Assembly: GCA_019188255.1 (NCBI GenBank) | Contig: JAETXT010000013.1 | Coordinates: 992,001 to 1,056,000, forward strand | Length of the DNA: 64,000 bases | Origin: Verticillium longisporum | Lineage: Eukaryota > Ascomycota > Sordariomycetes > Glomerellales > Plectosphaerellaceae | Direction of reading: 5' to 3' | Made by a program: the position numbers and the translations under genes | The notes under the pieces: model-generated | The model's database searches: none | What the model saw: the letters and a program-made list of their open reading frames with translations, nothing else | What the model was told of the DNA's origin: nothing | Part shown: positions 31,592-44,900 of the stretch, in pieces | Numbering within the stretch: position 1 is the stretch's first letter | Layout of the letters: every line of letters begins with the position of its first letter

Positions 31592-32602
31592 ATGGCTTCC
31601 CTACAGTTTACAATCGCCGACATCTTCTCGCAGACGCCCTATCAAGGGAATCCTCTCGCTATAGTGGACACCACCTCCCAGGTGCTCACGACCACCCAGC
31701 AGCAACTGATCACGCGACAGTTCAACCTCTCTGAGACGTCGTTTATCCTGCCAGCCACCGAAGGGAAAGCAGATTACCGTCTGCGTTCTTTCCTGCCTGA
31801 CGGGCGGGAGGTTTATGGCGCCGGACATAACATCCTGGGTGTGTGGTGGTACCTCGCCGAGAGCGGGCTTCTGAATTTCACCTCCGCCAACCTCAGCCAG
31901 ACGCACAAAGACGGATCTGAAACGTTTCTGTTCCACCAGGAGCTCGGAGGCGAGGTCATCGCCCTCAAGATCCGCCGTATCAAGAAGCCTGAGCAAAAGA
32001 ACGAATATGAAGTCTTCCTTCGCCAGGCCCCGCCTAAGGTCCACGGCATCCATCCCAACCGGACTCTGCTGGCCGAGAGCTTCGGATTGACGGAGGCAGA
32101 TATCGGCTTCACCGCCGGCAACAGCGGTAGCCTGCTGCCTCCTCAGGTGACGTCCACCTCGACAACCCATCACCTGCTCGTCCCGCTCGCCTCTGTGGAG
32201 GCTCTGAACAAGGCCGTCGTGCAGAAGGACAAGCTCCTGGAGCAGCTGGCTCTCGTCGACAAGCGGGCTTATGGGCTGTTCCTGTTCACGCGAAAGGGCG
32301 CGAACAAGTATGAAGCCAGGTTCTTCAGCCCAGGCATGTCTGGCGAAGATCCGGCGACTGGCAGTGCGGCTGGGCCCTTATCGGTCTACCTTCATGAGCA
32401 CGGAGAATTGGAACTCGTCGATGGTGCCGCCCATATTGAAGTTCACCAGGGGTTGAGAGTTGGACGAAGGTGTCTGATTAAGGTTGCCCTATCGCTGGAA
32501 AAGTCAGAGGGCGAGGACATCCGTCAGGTAGACCTGATCGGTGGAGGTGTGACCATTGCTGAGGGCAGGATTTCCGTGCCGGGCGAGTCGATTGCGTTCT
32601 GA
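31592..32602 (+). CDS. PhzF-family isomerase-like protein
   Basis: A single exon of 336 residues. The family (named for a phenazine biosynthesis isomerase) has a diaminopimelate-epimerase-like fold of two similar halves. Signatures seen are DIFSQTPYQGNPLAIV near the start, NLSETSFIL with the conserved acidic residue at E48, RSFLPDGREVYGAGHNILG, and the second-half loop GEDPATGSAAGPLSVYLHEHG at residues 251-271. The normal DGxE(V)xFAGH is here DGREVYGAGH, one change in the loop. The true substrate in fungi is mostly unknown, and no phenazine genes are nearby, so a phenazine role is not implied. Absence of introns and slightly atypical neighbours hint at past horizontal transfer, but this is weak. 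Convergent with the RING gene. Confidence 0.9.
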   Translation: MASLQFTIADIFSQTPYQGNPLAIVDTTSQVLTTTQQQLITRQFNLSETSFILPATEGKADYRLRSFLPDGREVYGAGHNILGVWWYLAESGLLNFTSANLSQTHKDGSETFLFHQELGGEVIALKIRRIKKPEQKNEYEVFLRQAPPKVHGIHPNRTLLAESFGLTEADIGFTAGNSGSLLPPQVTSTSTTHHLLVPLASVEALNKAVVQKDKLLEQLALVDKRAYGLFLFTRKGANKYEARFFSPGMSGEDPATGSAAGPLSVYLHEHGELELVDGAAHIEVHQGLRVGRRCLIKVALSLEKSEGEDIRQVDLIGGGVTIAEGRISVPGESIAF

Positions 32603-32889
32603 TGAAGACAGCCCACGGCCTGATTTTGAGCCTGTTAGCGAAGCGCTTCGATATTTCGTTTAGTTCAATTCCTCGCACACCTGTCAATTTGTCGAGACTG
32701 GTCCTTACCTTCCTCCATTTTGGGATGAAAATCACATGCATTCATTTATTCCTTGACAACTTGAGCAACATCACAAGAAATGATGCCTCCAAGACGGTCA
32801 AAACACACACATTTGCAGCGTAAAACAGTGGATATCATTCTCATCTTCTCATGTGCGCCTCGCTATGCATGCCACCCCTAGCCCCCAAA

Positions 32890-35122
32890 TCACCTCTTGC
32901 CCTTCCTCCGGCCCTTTTTCTCCGGCACGCTGGCGCTGCCCTCCGCCAACTCGCCAGCCTCAACTTGCCCCTCAGCCTCCATCTCTTTGAGCTTCTCCTG
33001 TCCAGAAATGAACATGCTCAGGTCCCGATTCATCTCTTCAAGCTCAGCAATCTTCTCTTTCTGCTCAGCGTCCCGCGCCCTGAGCGCCTCGACCTCAGCC
33101 TGGTTATGCTCAACACGCTTCATGAGTCCCTTGCCGACCTCCTTCTCCTCCTGCAGCGCCTTGCCGAGGCTGCGAGCGAGGTCCTGCGCCTTCTCCGCCT
33201 TCTTGCGATCTCGCTCGGCGTCGCGCTCGAGCTGCGGCACCGTCTCGAGCCGCAGCTTGTCGAGCTCGGCGCGCAGCTGTTTGTTTTCAGACGTCGTGGC
33301 CTTGGACTGCTGGAGAGCCGCGTCGGCCGTGCTCGTCGCCTTGGCAGCCTTGTCTGCGATTTTGCTGACCATCTCCTCAAAGTAGACGCGCTGCGATTCG
33401 AGCTGCGAGGTGAGGAGGTGGGTGTACTCCATGCCGACGTTGTCCAGCTTGGCGCGGGGCACGACGTCGTCTTGCTGGCCTGAGCCGTCGCCGTTGTTGG
33501 ACAGGCCGGCCTGCTGGCTGGTGGTGCCCGGGAGCTCTACGACCTTGCCGTCGCCCTTGTCGCGGATGAGACGGTGGACCCAGGTGTCGCCGGCATAGTC
33601 CCAGACGTACTGCGTTTCCATCTCGAGGGCAAAGCTGTGCGCTGTTTCCTTCCAGTGATCTTTCGCGTGGCCGCCCTTGTACCGGCCGCAGCCGACCTTG
33701 CCGCAAATGAGACATATCCAGATATCGTCGGCGGTATCGCAGACGCTGCAGAGGTTCGAAACCGAGGAGCCAAACGGCTGAGTGTAGGGGTTTGACGGAT
33801 CGTATGCGGGCTTGCTGCTGGTGTGCCGGCATACGGGACAGCCAGAGCCCTGCCAGTGGTCGAGGCATTTGCAGTGGAAGACGTGCTGGCATGAGATGGT
33901 CATGAGGCCCGTCGTGTCGTCCATGCGCTCCAGGCACACAGCGCAAGTCGGAAGCTCGATCAGATTCGGTGTTGGCGGCGGAAACGGCTTGAGGGTGTTC
34001 GACACGGCGGAGGAGGGTGTGAACGGATCGCGGCTCAAGTCAGGAAACGCACCGTCCGGTCTCGTAGGTGTCTCGAATGTGATCGACCTGATGAATATAG
34101 CCTGGCATACCTGCGCCTGCGACAGATGTGTTAGCGAGGTACGGTTCAGTCTTTGGGATGATGATGAAGCTCGCCTCAATATTGTTAAACAGTTTCCCGT
34201 CAAACTCCTTCTGCCATGCCCTCGCCTTCTGACCGTCCCGAAACTTCATGAGGACAAGATACCGGTTCATCTGCGCCGTCGTCACAAGTCGATAGTGACT
34301 GATGCTCTCCTTCCACTCCTCGCCGATAAAGCCCAGCAAGTCATGGAAAGACCAGTAGCTCGGAACGGCAGGTACGCAGACCGTCGTACAATCGCCGTCC
34401 TTGCCCGTCTGCTGCTCCGTGATAGGCCTCCGCAAGCTCGGGCTGTCATCCTGCTCGCGGTAAAAGTGCACGACGCCCCATCCGAGCTCCGTGTTCGTCG
34501 TGTCGAGCGGCAGGAGCTTCGCCATGGTCATGCTGCCCGCGCCGCCGAACATGGGGCCGATGCCCGTGGCAGCCGACGGCCGCTCGCCCGACGACCCCGC
34601 GGCCTCGTCCATGTCTGTTGCGCTGTTGTTGGTGGTCTGCTGCTCGAGGCTCTCGACGCTCACTCGGCCGAAGCGCCAATCCTGCACGGCGGCGTCGGGT
34701 CGGATCGCCGCAAACGCGGGCGGCGGCGGGAAGCTCTGCGTTCTCGCCTTCCACTGCCGCGCCGTGAGGACCTCGACGTCCTTGCCGTTGTCGGCCTTGA
34801 CGGGGGCGCGCGAAAGTCCGCAGTCGATGACGTGCAGACCGGGTTCTTCGTTGTCGTCGCTGGCTCGCTTCTGGGCTGTGTGGCTCGGTCGATACGCCGT
34901 GTCGTATGATGACTGGATGGGCGAAGGCTGCGGTCTTCCGGTTCGGCTCGTTCGTGTATTTCGAGGAGGATGCGAGGGAAGCTCGCCAAAGATGTCGGTG
35001 GCGGGCGGAGGAAGCCAGATGTTGCTCGCTGCTGTGCTGCCTTGTGTCGGTCGCTGTGGGCTTGTTGTAGGGTTGGGCGTCGGGTAGAGCTCGAACTTTA
35101 GGTGATAAAAGTACGACGGCAT
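32890..35122 (-). CDS. ETP1: RING/UBP zinc-finger E3 ligase of the ETP1/BRAP2 family
   Basis: BRAP2/Etp1 proteins are cytosolic RING ubiquitin ligases. Two exons (35122-34175, 34116-32890) give 724 residues. Domains in order: an RNA-recognition-like BRAP2 domain (RYLVLMKFRDGQKARAWQKE, FNNIEAQVCQAIFIRSITFE spanning the splice site); a RING (CAVCLERMD from residue 374, SCQHVFHCKCLDHW, GCPVC); a UBP-type zinc finger (CSVCDTADDIWICLICGKVG, CGRYKGGHAKDHWK, TQYVWDYAGDTWVHRL); a long coiled coil (about 550-700); and a basic end (KKGRRKGKR). The intron (34117-34174) has a GC donor, GAG|GCGAGC, with branch GCTAACAC and acceptor TCGCAG. Only this junction joins the domain in frame. The N-terminal 150 residues are Pro/Ser-rich and disordered. 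The symbol is given by family homology to yeast. Confidence 0.9.
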
Positions 35123-36154
35123 CGCCAGCTAGGTAGCTAGCAAGCAGACTGAGGGTTTCGTGCGTTGCAGATGTTCAGCGACTCGAACGATCAGACAGCA
35201 GCTACTGTAAGGAAGCTGCTCGGGTTGGATTGTGCGTAATGATGGCTACCAGGGAAAGTCCGGCAGGTAAAGATGTAGTAAGTCGGCGCGTCTACGCGTC
35301 ACGGGGGGAGTCGTCGCTCGATCAAAGCTCCTTGCCACGGAAACCAGCAGTGGCACATGCCGGAGAAAGTTCCAAAAATCGAGCCGTCGCGCGCAGAACA
35401 CAAGGGTTGCGAGACGGCGTGCCTTGTGCGATGGAGGGGAAACTTCCCAGGAATGGGTCCTTGCCGTGCAGGACCCCACTATTGTATCCCCCCAGCTCAC
35501 CAGCCCCTCCGCCAAGACCATCTTGGCGTTTTGAGAACTCCATACATCCCGCCCACGATCACGCGCTATGGAAGCCGTTGAGATGGGACAAGTCACCTGT
35601 GAGGCCAGAAAGACATATCTACTTGAACACTACTAGGGACTAAGGCTGATGATTTTCACGTTGAAATCATGTTGCTCGGAAGCAGACAAGACTCTCTCAC
35701 CGTCGCTCCAACCAAGTCGTAGTTCGGCAAAACTACCCGCTGACATGCATTCCATGATATGATGAATAAACGGCTGAAGGAGTATCAGAGGGTCGACATG
35801 TTTTGTCATACAGCTCGTTTAGAGGGTGACACAATATATCACGACTTGGAGGTTTGGATCCAAATAGGTTACCAGCGTTCAAAATGGATATCACCAGGCC
35901 GACTCGACTGAACCGCAAGGGGCGACCGTTGCGGGCCTTTTAGTGTGCATCATCATCATCAGTCGTACATCAAATTCACAGGTGGCGCAAATCAGGCAGA
36001 TTGAACAGTTGTCAATTCTGAGCGCAATCAGCGCTGTGAGCAGTTCATGTCTACTCGATAACGAGCCTAAAGTATGCCCATGTTCCCCTGTTCATCAAGG
36101 GGAATTCCGGAACGCCATTCAAAATCATGCAAAGATATCTCATCCAGTACCCCA
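35123..36154. other. Intergenic region between two leftward genes
   Basis: About 1 kb holding the promoter of the RING gene and the 3' region of polyubiquitin. No supportable gene, RNA or repeat. Confidence 0.55.
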
Positions 36155-36925
<771 letters not shown>

Positions 36926-39418
36926 GGTAGCGGATGCGCGAGTGTGTAGTGAGGGGGTATGGAGATGGAATGTCGTCTAGAAGAGATGAGAGATGTCTTG
37001 GGTGCAGACAAACACGTTTGTGAGGGTATGTAGTGGTGTAGGGAAGAGAGGACAGATGGGTCGAGGGGTGGAGGACGAGGTAGTTAAATAGGGTGGGCTA
37101 CTGAGCGTTTGAAGGCCGGGACCAAGGCGGCGTTTGCAGAGGCACAGGCAGTGGCGGGAGGTGAGGGGGAAGGCGCAGTCAGTCCCTAGGCAGGCACGTA
37201 CCAGAGGCGAAAGGCAACGGGACAAGAGTCAAGGTGATGTGAGCCTTGACCGGGGGTGGGACTCTGTGATTCATCAGCGCAATGCGCAGCAGGGAATGCG
37301 CTAGGTGTGGGTCGGCCTAGCCGGAAAGGGCGGGAAGGCTCCAGAATCGGAGGCGAGATACATGCCAGCAAGGCGAGAAACACACGGAAACGGAAGTACT
37401 CTCTTATCAGACACTATTTGGTCATCAGACCCATGGCTCTGGCCTGTCGTCCCTCCCTCAATCCGGGGAAGGCTGGAACGAGCATGCTGGGCCCAAGTTG
37501 TCTCAGCGCGCTGGCGGCAACCGTTCACTCAACGCTCCATCGACCCAACCCGGAACATTTACGACGTGGTAACGAGCCTCGGGCGAAACCGAACCAACAC
37601 CCATCTTCGCCACCAAGCGACCTCATCGACAGCCAAGCCTGAGATTCACTGCTTTCCCATGGCTTTACTCCCTAACAGAGACGACAACCTGGCGGCGGCG
37701 GCGTACCTGACTGACTGTGCCGCTGCGTGCATGGAGGCCACGAACCTCCCCTGGCCTTATCAGCTCACCTGACGTCTCCAGCCTCCAGCACCCCACCCCG
37801 GTCATTCGTTGCAACGACCCTGCCCGAGAAAATCCGCAGCGACTGCCATCCGCTCAAATGCTCGGCTTTTGCATTCAGAACCTGCAACGTAGCAAGCACG
37901 CACTTCATTTCGAGCCCTCCACGCATATCTCAACCGAAACGCGATGTCGCACTCGACGACATTGTCCCATCCCCGACCCTCGGGTCCCCATTCCTCGCCG
38001 CCAAAAACCCACCCGTCGGCCTCCCCGCCGCATCTGGCCCCTCCACGCTGACAACACTAGCGCCCCCACCCCCCTTACCCAGAGACCCTCGAACAGTCCC
38101 GGGGGAAGCACCACGTTGTCGCCACCACAACCCGAAGAGCCTCTGGCAGGCCCCCTCCTTCGTAGATCCCATCCTCGCCCTGAGCTTAAGTCGTCCACAT
38201 ACCCCCCAATCTTTGCACCGAACTGTAGTCGTCGTGATACCGCCAGATCAGGTCGCGACTTCAGACCGAAAGAGTGTTCAGGCGTGTCTCGTTGACGGTA
38301 GGCCCAGGTGCGGGGTAAGCGACATCGGGTGCCGCGACATAATTCCCGAAACGACGTCATCTCCCTTGCGCAGGAGCCATCAAGGCCCAGCACCCTGATT
38401 TCCCAGCGACAAAGGGGGCTGGGGGTCGTGTGTTTGGGAAGACAGGTTCGATGAGCCTTGCCGATGACGAGTCAACTTGCGCAACTTGGTGCGGCTATGG
38501 CAGCAGCCGTAGCAGCGACAACAGGGCCAGGGCCATCCCGTGCCGTGCCTGGTATTTGACATTTGACAATCGACTCTGCCCTGTTTTATGTCGGATTCGG
38601 GCATCCCTGTCACAACCATGTTACGATGCGATCGCGAGGCTGAATTTGGACACTTTCATCGAGGCGCCTAACAATACTGTCGTGACGATTGCCTGGAGTA
38701 TAACACACAAATGAAAACCGACACAGTCACGAGAAGCAGAGAAGCTCTTGCGCACAGTCGCGGTGACGGAGAATTGCTTTTGAGTATAAACGCAAGCTGC
38801 CTGAATACAATCATAGGCAGAAGCCTTCATGGCTATAAACCCGTCCGCCCAGTAAAAGTTTCGATAAATCCATCAAGGGCGGTCCCTCGGGGAGTGTCAA
38901 ACGCCAGAGTCCCATGCATATCATCGTCATTGTGTGTATGCTCTGTCGTCGCTTCCGTACCTGTCGTACCGGCCATCGTCGTTCCCATGATAAAATAATG
39001 CACGTTAAAAATAACCCTGGCCGCCCTTCCGCATGCGAGGTCGTCATTCCCCCTTTTCCCGCTGGCCTCTGCCGTTGGTCATACATTCGTCGAAGAAGAT
39101 CGTAAAACGAGTAAATCGTCAAAAAGGGCCGTGACACATTCGTCAGATATCATCCGTGCGGTGGCATGCCGAGAAGAGAAGATCAAGCCACGGGATAGGA
39201 GGCAGATAAAACCAAGAGTGGCTAAAAAGCTCATAAGCAATCAATGCAGTACACGTCTTGCGTGTATGCTTCGTGGCAACGCCGTCGCTGTGACTCTGGA
39301 GACAAATTCAGAACAAAGGAAATAGTTAAGATGAGCCGACCCCACGACTTCAGAGGAGCATTGTACACTTTGTGCATTATGCGAAAGGGGTGTCTTCGGA
39401 GTGCTGCCAGCTTCTGGC
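36926..39418. other. 2.5-kb spacer, polyubiquitin promoter region
   Basis: Holds the polyubiquitin promoter and the 3' region of the Zn2Cys6 gene. Overlapping open frames at 37717-38398 on opposite strands are low-complexity Pro/Ser-rich and not protein-like. I see no other gene. Confidence 0.5.
37084..37090 (-). promoter_or_regulatory. TATA-like element of the polyubiquitin gene
   Basis: Read on the minus strand the sequence is TATTTAA, about 160 bp upstream of the polyubiquitin ATG. It lies in an otherwise G-rich stretch. Position and sequence fit a TATA box; not tested. Confidence 0.4.
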
Positions 39419-41951
39419 CTAGTTGGCGCGGATCACTAGCTTGGACAGGAACTTGTTCGACAGGCAGTCGAAGTCGTTCCTGTCAAAGGTGCACTCCGGA
39501 CGAGCACGGAGGTAGTCCTCTGTCAAGACCATTAGTATCTGTCTTGGTCATGTTGATCAGGGAAGCAAAACTTACCATGCTTGCGGACGTGCTCGCGGAC
39601 TTCAGTCATGGCCTCACAGACAGCCGTGTTGTTGTTGAGAATGTGGCCGTGCTTGGCGGTGTCCCACTCGGTGAAGGCAGGGAGCTTTTGTGAGATGGCG
39701 TGGAAGAGACCGACAATGACACCAACGGGCGTCGTTTCCATGTCCGTGCAGAACTTGTTGACGGCAGCAGGGTCGGGCATGCGGTAGTGAGAGTCGAACT
39801 GCATCTCCTCCCAGACAGCGAGCAGGATCGAGGCGAGCATGAAGATGGTGGGCCAGTTCTTCAGTCGCTCGCCGCTGTAGACACTCGAGTAGAGCGACGA
39901 CAGCTCCTCGAGGATGTCACGCTGCAGCTCACGCCACATATCGGCGAGGGCGCACTTGATCTGGAAGTTGACCATGACAGGGGCCACGGTCTGGCCGTAG
40001 AACTTGGAGTCCTCGTCATCTATCTGTCCGTCGCTTCCGGCCTCGTCACCTTGCTGCTGGATCATGGTGATGTGCATTGTCAGGTTGTAAGCGAGGACGA
40101 GCTTGAGAGCCTTGCGAATGACGGGCATCTTCTCCTTGACATAGAAGCGGTGAGCAGTCTTGAGAATCTCGGTGATGAAGGGGGTGCCCTCAAAGTGGTC
40201 GTCAATGAACTCCTCGAAAGGCCCGTCAATGTGCTTGTCAAGGTAGGCAGACAGAGCATCAACGGAGACGCCCTTGGCGCCGACATCCAGCCTATCAGTG
40301 CGAATGTCAAACTCGATAGGTTCTTGGTCGGTGAGATGAGACTCAACCCAGTCGACCTGGAAAACACTCTCGTCGTTGACATAGACCTCGCGGACGTAGA
40401 CCGGCAGGGCGAAGCCATAGCCGTGGGTGATCCACATCAAGGTCTCGTTCGGGGAGAAGCCCTTGACATTGAAGACGGAGACATTGCGGCTGGTGTGGCG
40501 CTCGTAGTCAACCTTCCAGCCCTTGAGGAAGTAGTTGATATCCTTGATGTCAATACGAGTGCAAGGAACCTGCCAAAGACGGGCGTGGGAAGGCTGGCAA
40601 CCGCCGCAAGGCTCGCCCTTGTCGCACGTCTTTTCAAGAACTTGCAACGGAGGCAAGCACGCAGCTTCCTGATCTCGCCAGCCTGCTTGCGCTGCTCCTC
40701 GGACAGGGGACCACGTCTGCGGCCAACCTTCTTCTCGACGGAGCCGTCCTTGCGGCCGTTGGAGGTGCGGCGGATGACAGGCTTAGCAGTCTTGCTGGTA
40801 GGGCTCTTGCGCTGGCCGGAGTTGCGACGTGTGGACACGATGGGCGGCGAGGTGGCACCAGAGCCGCTCGCGGGGCTCGGCCTGCTCGAGGTGGTCTGGA
40901 TGGGCACGGGGGCGACGGCGGCGGTCGGAGAAACAGTGTCGTGGTGGTGGTTGTGGTTCTCGCCGTAGCAGCTGCGGTGAGAAGCGTGCTGCTCAGGGTA
41001 CGAGTCGGAGCCGGGAGAAAAGGGCGAGATGGGGAAAGGCGGGATCTCCTCGTAACTGCCGAGCTCGAACGAGTTGGCGCCGTCTGACGAGTCAGAATTT
41101 GTCCTCAGGTGCAGAGTCTGTCCAGGGTTGAAAATGGCGGCGTTCTGCTGTGCCTGCTGGAACTGGTTGAAGCTGCCAGCGTTGTTCTGGTCACCGACCA
41201 TGATCCAGCTGCCCTCGTTGGAGCTGGCAAGAGACAGGACCTCGAGAAACGTGCCGGTGGGCGAGCTGCTGCCGACAGTGTGCGGCAAGGAGCCAAGCTG
41301 CATGGGGGGCACAGCAGCCTGAAGATCTTGCCAGTTGTCCATGGGAAGGCTGGGCCAGGTCATGGCGGGGACGCTGTCGTCCATGGGCGGCATGGAGTTG
41401 AACGCGGCGGCTTGCAAAAAGTTGGTGGGCAATTGCTGGGCTGTTGCGGGCAGGTAGCTGATGGGGTTGATGGGCGCAAAGTTGGAGGCAAAGCTGTCGT
41501 AGGTCACAGGCATGAAAGGGTCGGAGATGTAGGATGAGAAGTCGGGCGTGGACTGCTGGTGCTGTTGCAGGTGCTGTTGCAAGGCAAAGTCGGTGAGCAT
41601 GCTGCCGGGCTGCTGGTACGGCGAGGACTGAGACAGCGGCGAGGCGCTCTGCGCAGGCGAGCTCGAGTGATGCTGGTGATGGTGCTGGTGGTGCGACTCG
41701 GGTGGGCTCGAGTGCTCGATGGCGCCGGAACTCATGTCGAGGGGCATAGGCCAGATTCGTTGTGCGGGCATGGCGCCGTGAGAGGACTGCGGACTGCTGT
41801 GGCCTGAAGTCGAGGCCATGTGTTGCTGATTTGAAGACATCTGGTGGGTGAACTGCTGAAACTGTTGCCGTTGGTCGTCTCCCAGATCCCAGAATGCGTC
41901 TCCTCCGCTGGTGTTGAAGGTCATGTTGTTCATCGTGACTGATGGGGACAA
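39419..41951 (-). CDS. Zn2Cys6 transcription factor with a one-base frameshift
   Basis: A fungal zinc-cluster regulator predicted to bind DNA in the nucleus. The N-terminal 430 residues are Gln/Ser/Pro/His-rich and disordered. The basic stretch KKVGRRRGPLSEEQRKQAGE leads into RACLRCKFLK. The cluster continues CDKGEPCGGCQ and a Cys eleven residues later (LWQVPCTRIDI). A 300-residue helical domain follows, ending LSNKFLSKLVIRAN at 39419. The two halves are in different frames. They meet at a four-A run (plus-strand TTTT at 40631-40634); one missing base there accounts for it, and no intron could fit. With that base the protein would be about 825 residues. A final intron is 39520-39575 (GTAAGT to GACAG). 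Start at 41951; alternative Met codons follow within 10 residues. Likely sequencing or assembly error, or recent inactivation. Confidence 0.8.
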
Positions 41952-44900
41952 GAGGGGGACAGCCCAGGTGATAGGGTTGGCGGGTTCGTGGGGATGTGGG
42001 AGGTTGGTTCGTGATATGCTATCTCACCGCCAGACACCGCTCTTTTGCCGGGGTCTTGGGATGGGGAGAAAAAGGAAACGTAGCGTAGGAAGGGGCTCTC
42101 CCCGGGTAAAACGGGGAGAGAGGTTTTGATCGAGGGAACGGACGAGGTTGGGGGTTGCGGGTTGCGGGAAGAGGTTCGAGGAGGAGGAGTCGAGATCAGG
42201 ATGACCAGGACGACCAGGACGGGACGGGGGGGTAAGCGACAAGGACTACGAAGAGACACGACCACCCCAGATCTGACTTGGGGGTCTCGTCCTTTGGACC
42301 TGGTCTGACCTGGACCTGTAGGCGGTGCGGGCGGACAGGTGTGGGAGGAGAAGAGCGCGAGGACGAGGCAGGAACGACTCCACGAAACTGGCGGTGAGAG
42401 ATGCAGTTCAACTTCCAGCCCCAGCCGAGAGAGCGAGCCAATCAAGGGTCCAAGCGCAGCCTCTGCAGCTGCAAAGTGGTGGGGCATGGCGACAGGGGCC
42501 CAGCTGCTCACGCGGACGCCAGGGCCAATCGCCGCCTGCCGTTTGGTTCCTCCGTGTGTCCGTGTCGGTGTTGAAATCGGTTCGCACTGTATTTTGGGCG
42601 GCACACAGTGGGGTATGCCTCTACGCTTTCTCCATCGCCGTGCAGCGCTTGCCGAGCCCATGAGCCCACCAGGCCCTGGCTGTCCAGACCGCTTTCTCAT
42701 CGCCTCCAGGGCTTTTTTTCTCAACTAAAATAATAAGGGACATGGGCAATCGTGAAGACACACCTACAGGCAAGGCAGTCCACCTGTGAGGACCGGAACT
42801 GTAAAGAGCCTCCATGCTGCCGACCCCTTGATCCCCGATTTTTTTTACCTTGTTTTCCTACCTGGTTTTCCTACCTTGGATTTTTTTTTTAATTGTTATA
42901 CACTTCACCTCGTTGATTTTCCCTGTTTCCAAGTTGCACCAGGAACGGTGAAGAGGACCTTAAGCATGTTGGAAGATCCACAACGGGAGTTCCTGCTCGC
43001 CTAGCCTCGATAATCCTCCGATTCACGAATCGAATCAGGTGAACTCACGTCCGAGCCTGGGATGAAGCAGTTCTGGTTCCAAGGCCGGCGGCAATAGACT
43101 AGCAGTAGCTGAAGTCGATCACGAGGTGGGCCGACAGGAATGTCAACTGGGTACTGGGTTTCAGTGCAAAGCCCCCTCTCTCCCCAACAAGGGCCCTCTC
43201 CCTCCTACGCAGGGGGGGGGGGCTTTTAGAGTGGACATGGTATTCTGCGGCAATTGCGGCTCTCGTCATAGCAGGGTGTGATTTGATGTTCTTGGTGCTT
43301 TGTTTGAATTCCACGTCCCCCTTCCGGCTCAAGTTTTCAAGGCTATCAAACGGCCTCGTGTTTCTGAGAAACGAGCGCCAACAAAGGAACGGACGTAGCA
43401 AGGAGCACGGCACATGGAGCGGGCAGAAAACCAACCTTGCGATCCGTATCGATCCGCATCAGCTTTTTCCTTTGAACACGGTATCAGAAGGATGCCGTTG
43501 AATGCAGTCAGCCTCTCGCACGGTATAGCAGTGTTCCGTCAACAAGTCGTCACGCCTCACCTCACCATGCTGCGTGTGTTGCGAGCCTTTCCGATGTGCA
43601 GTATGATGTAGGCATTTGCCGAGGGAGCAACAAAGGGAAGCGCTGTTTGACTTTCGCAACGGTCCCTCCCGAGACTGAGGGCCACGAGCCAACTTCACGC
43701 AGCTTGATCGATCGCCCCCCAGCCATCCTATCCGATTGTGGGACTTTCCCATCCCACGCCAGTTCGGACAAGCGAGCCAACTCGTCATGCCATCGCAGGA
43801 AGCAGAACATTGTCTGACATCTGAGTTTCGCCCTCACAGCTGCATTCCAAGCTACCATTGCTATTTGCCAATTGCCCATGTGGCTCTTGGCCGCAGCCCA
43901 TCGTATTGCGCACATGCCTTGTCCGCGATTGAGTTGCTGCCATCTTGATCGCAACGAGCTGGCGCTCCCCCTTGCGGACAATGCCATTGTCACCAGATCG
44001 CATCGCTGATGCCTCTCTCTGGTCCGTGCAGCCGATGACGCGAGGGGCTGGAAACACCAAGTGACCAACCCCCTCTAAATCCTCAATCCTTCATCCTTGG
44101 ACAACGCATACTTCTAAAACCTCCCCCCTCCTGCCAACGGCCATCCTGTCTGGGGTTCATTGAGTGGCATGTAGCACTACGCATCTCTACGTTGATGGAA
44201 GCACTCGTCTTCCGGCTTTACACGCAGCTGTCGGCGTCACTGCAGTAGAGGAAGCGAGACAGAGCCCTTGCTTCGCCTTCGTTGAATCGCTGGGTCCTGG
44301 GGCGGTGCTGCTGCTTCACGGAAGCTTGAGGCGCCGGCCGTCAAGATAGCTAGCTTCATTGCTGAGGAGCAAGCTCGGAGTAATCCAAGGTCTGGATTTC
44401 GGTCCTCCAGGCGCTTGAATAGCGTTTCCTTAATCCGACTCAATTCTGTTGGTGGTATTCGCCTGGGGCTTCCAGCGGTCACCTGATGCCAGGTGGCCTG
44501 TGCCCTGGCACCTCCCTCCTATAGCTTAGTTCCAGGCACCCTCCTGCCCTAGAGAATAGCTTCCCAATACGACACCTTTCCTCCTTTGACCTCCAACAAA
44601 TTCAACTCGCGGCCAACAATGAGGCGTGCAAGCTAAGGTACGAGGGCGATCCGCTAGATCTACCAACTCGGAGCACTGTAGAAACGATTCAAGGCGCCAC
44701 TCCACAGCTAGAAGAGACTGCTACATGTGCAAGACTCCGAATGCACTTCTAGGCCAGGTTCGACAGCAGGTGTGGAGGGGCAGAGAGGGGCTGGACAGGG
44801 CAGCCAGCGCCTCGGCCCATGATCTATCCAACAGCTAGCCCGGACGACGAAACAATGGATTGGTGCCCGCTCATCAATAGTGCCAGTCCATTAAGCATCG

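Noticed and set aside
31592..32602. PhzF-like gene as part of a phenazine cluster
   Set aside because: No other phenazine or secondary-metabolite genes nearby; PhzF-like proteins are widespread and have other roles.
37717..38398. Pro/Ser-rich frames between polyubiquitin and the Zn2Cys6 gene
   Set aside because: Three overlapping frames on both strands; composition is that of C-rich spacer DNA, not of protein.
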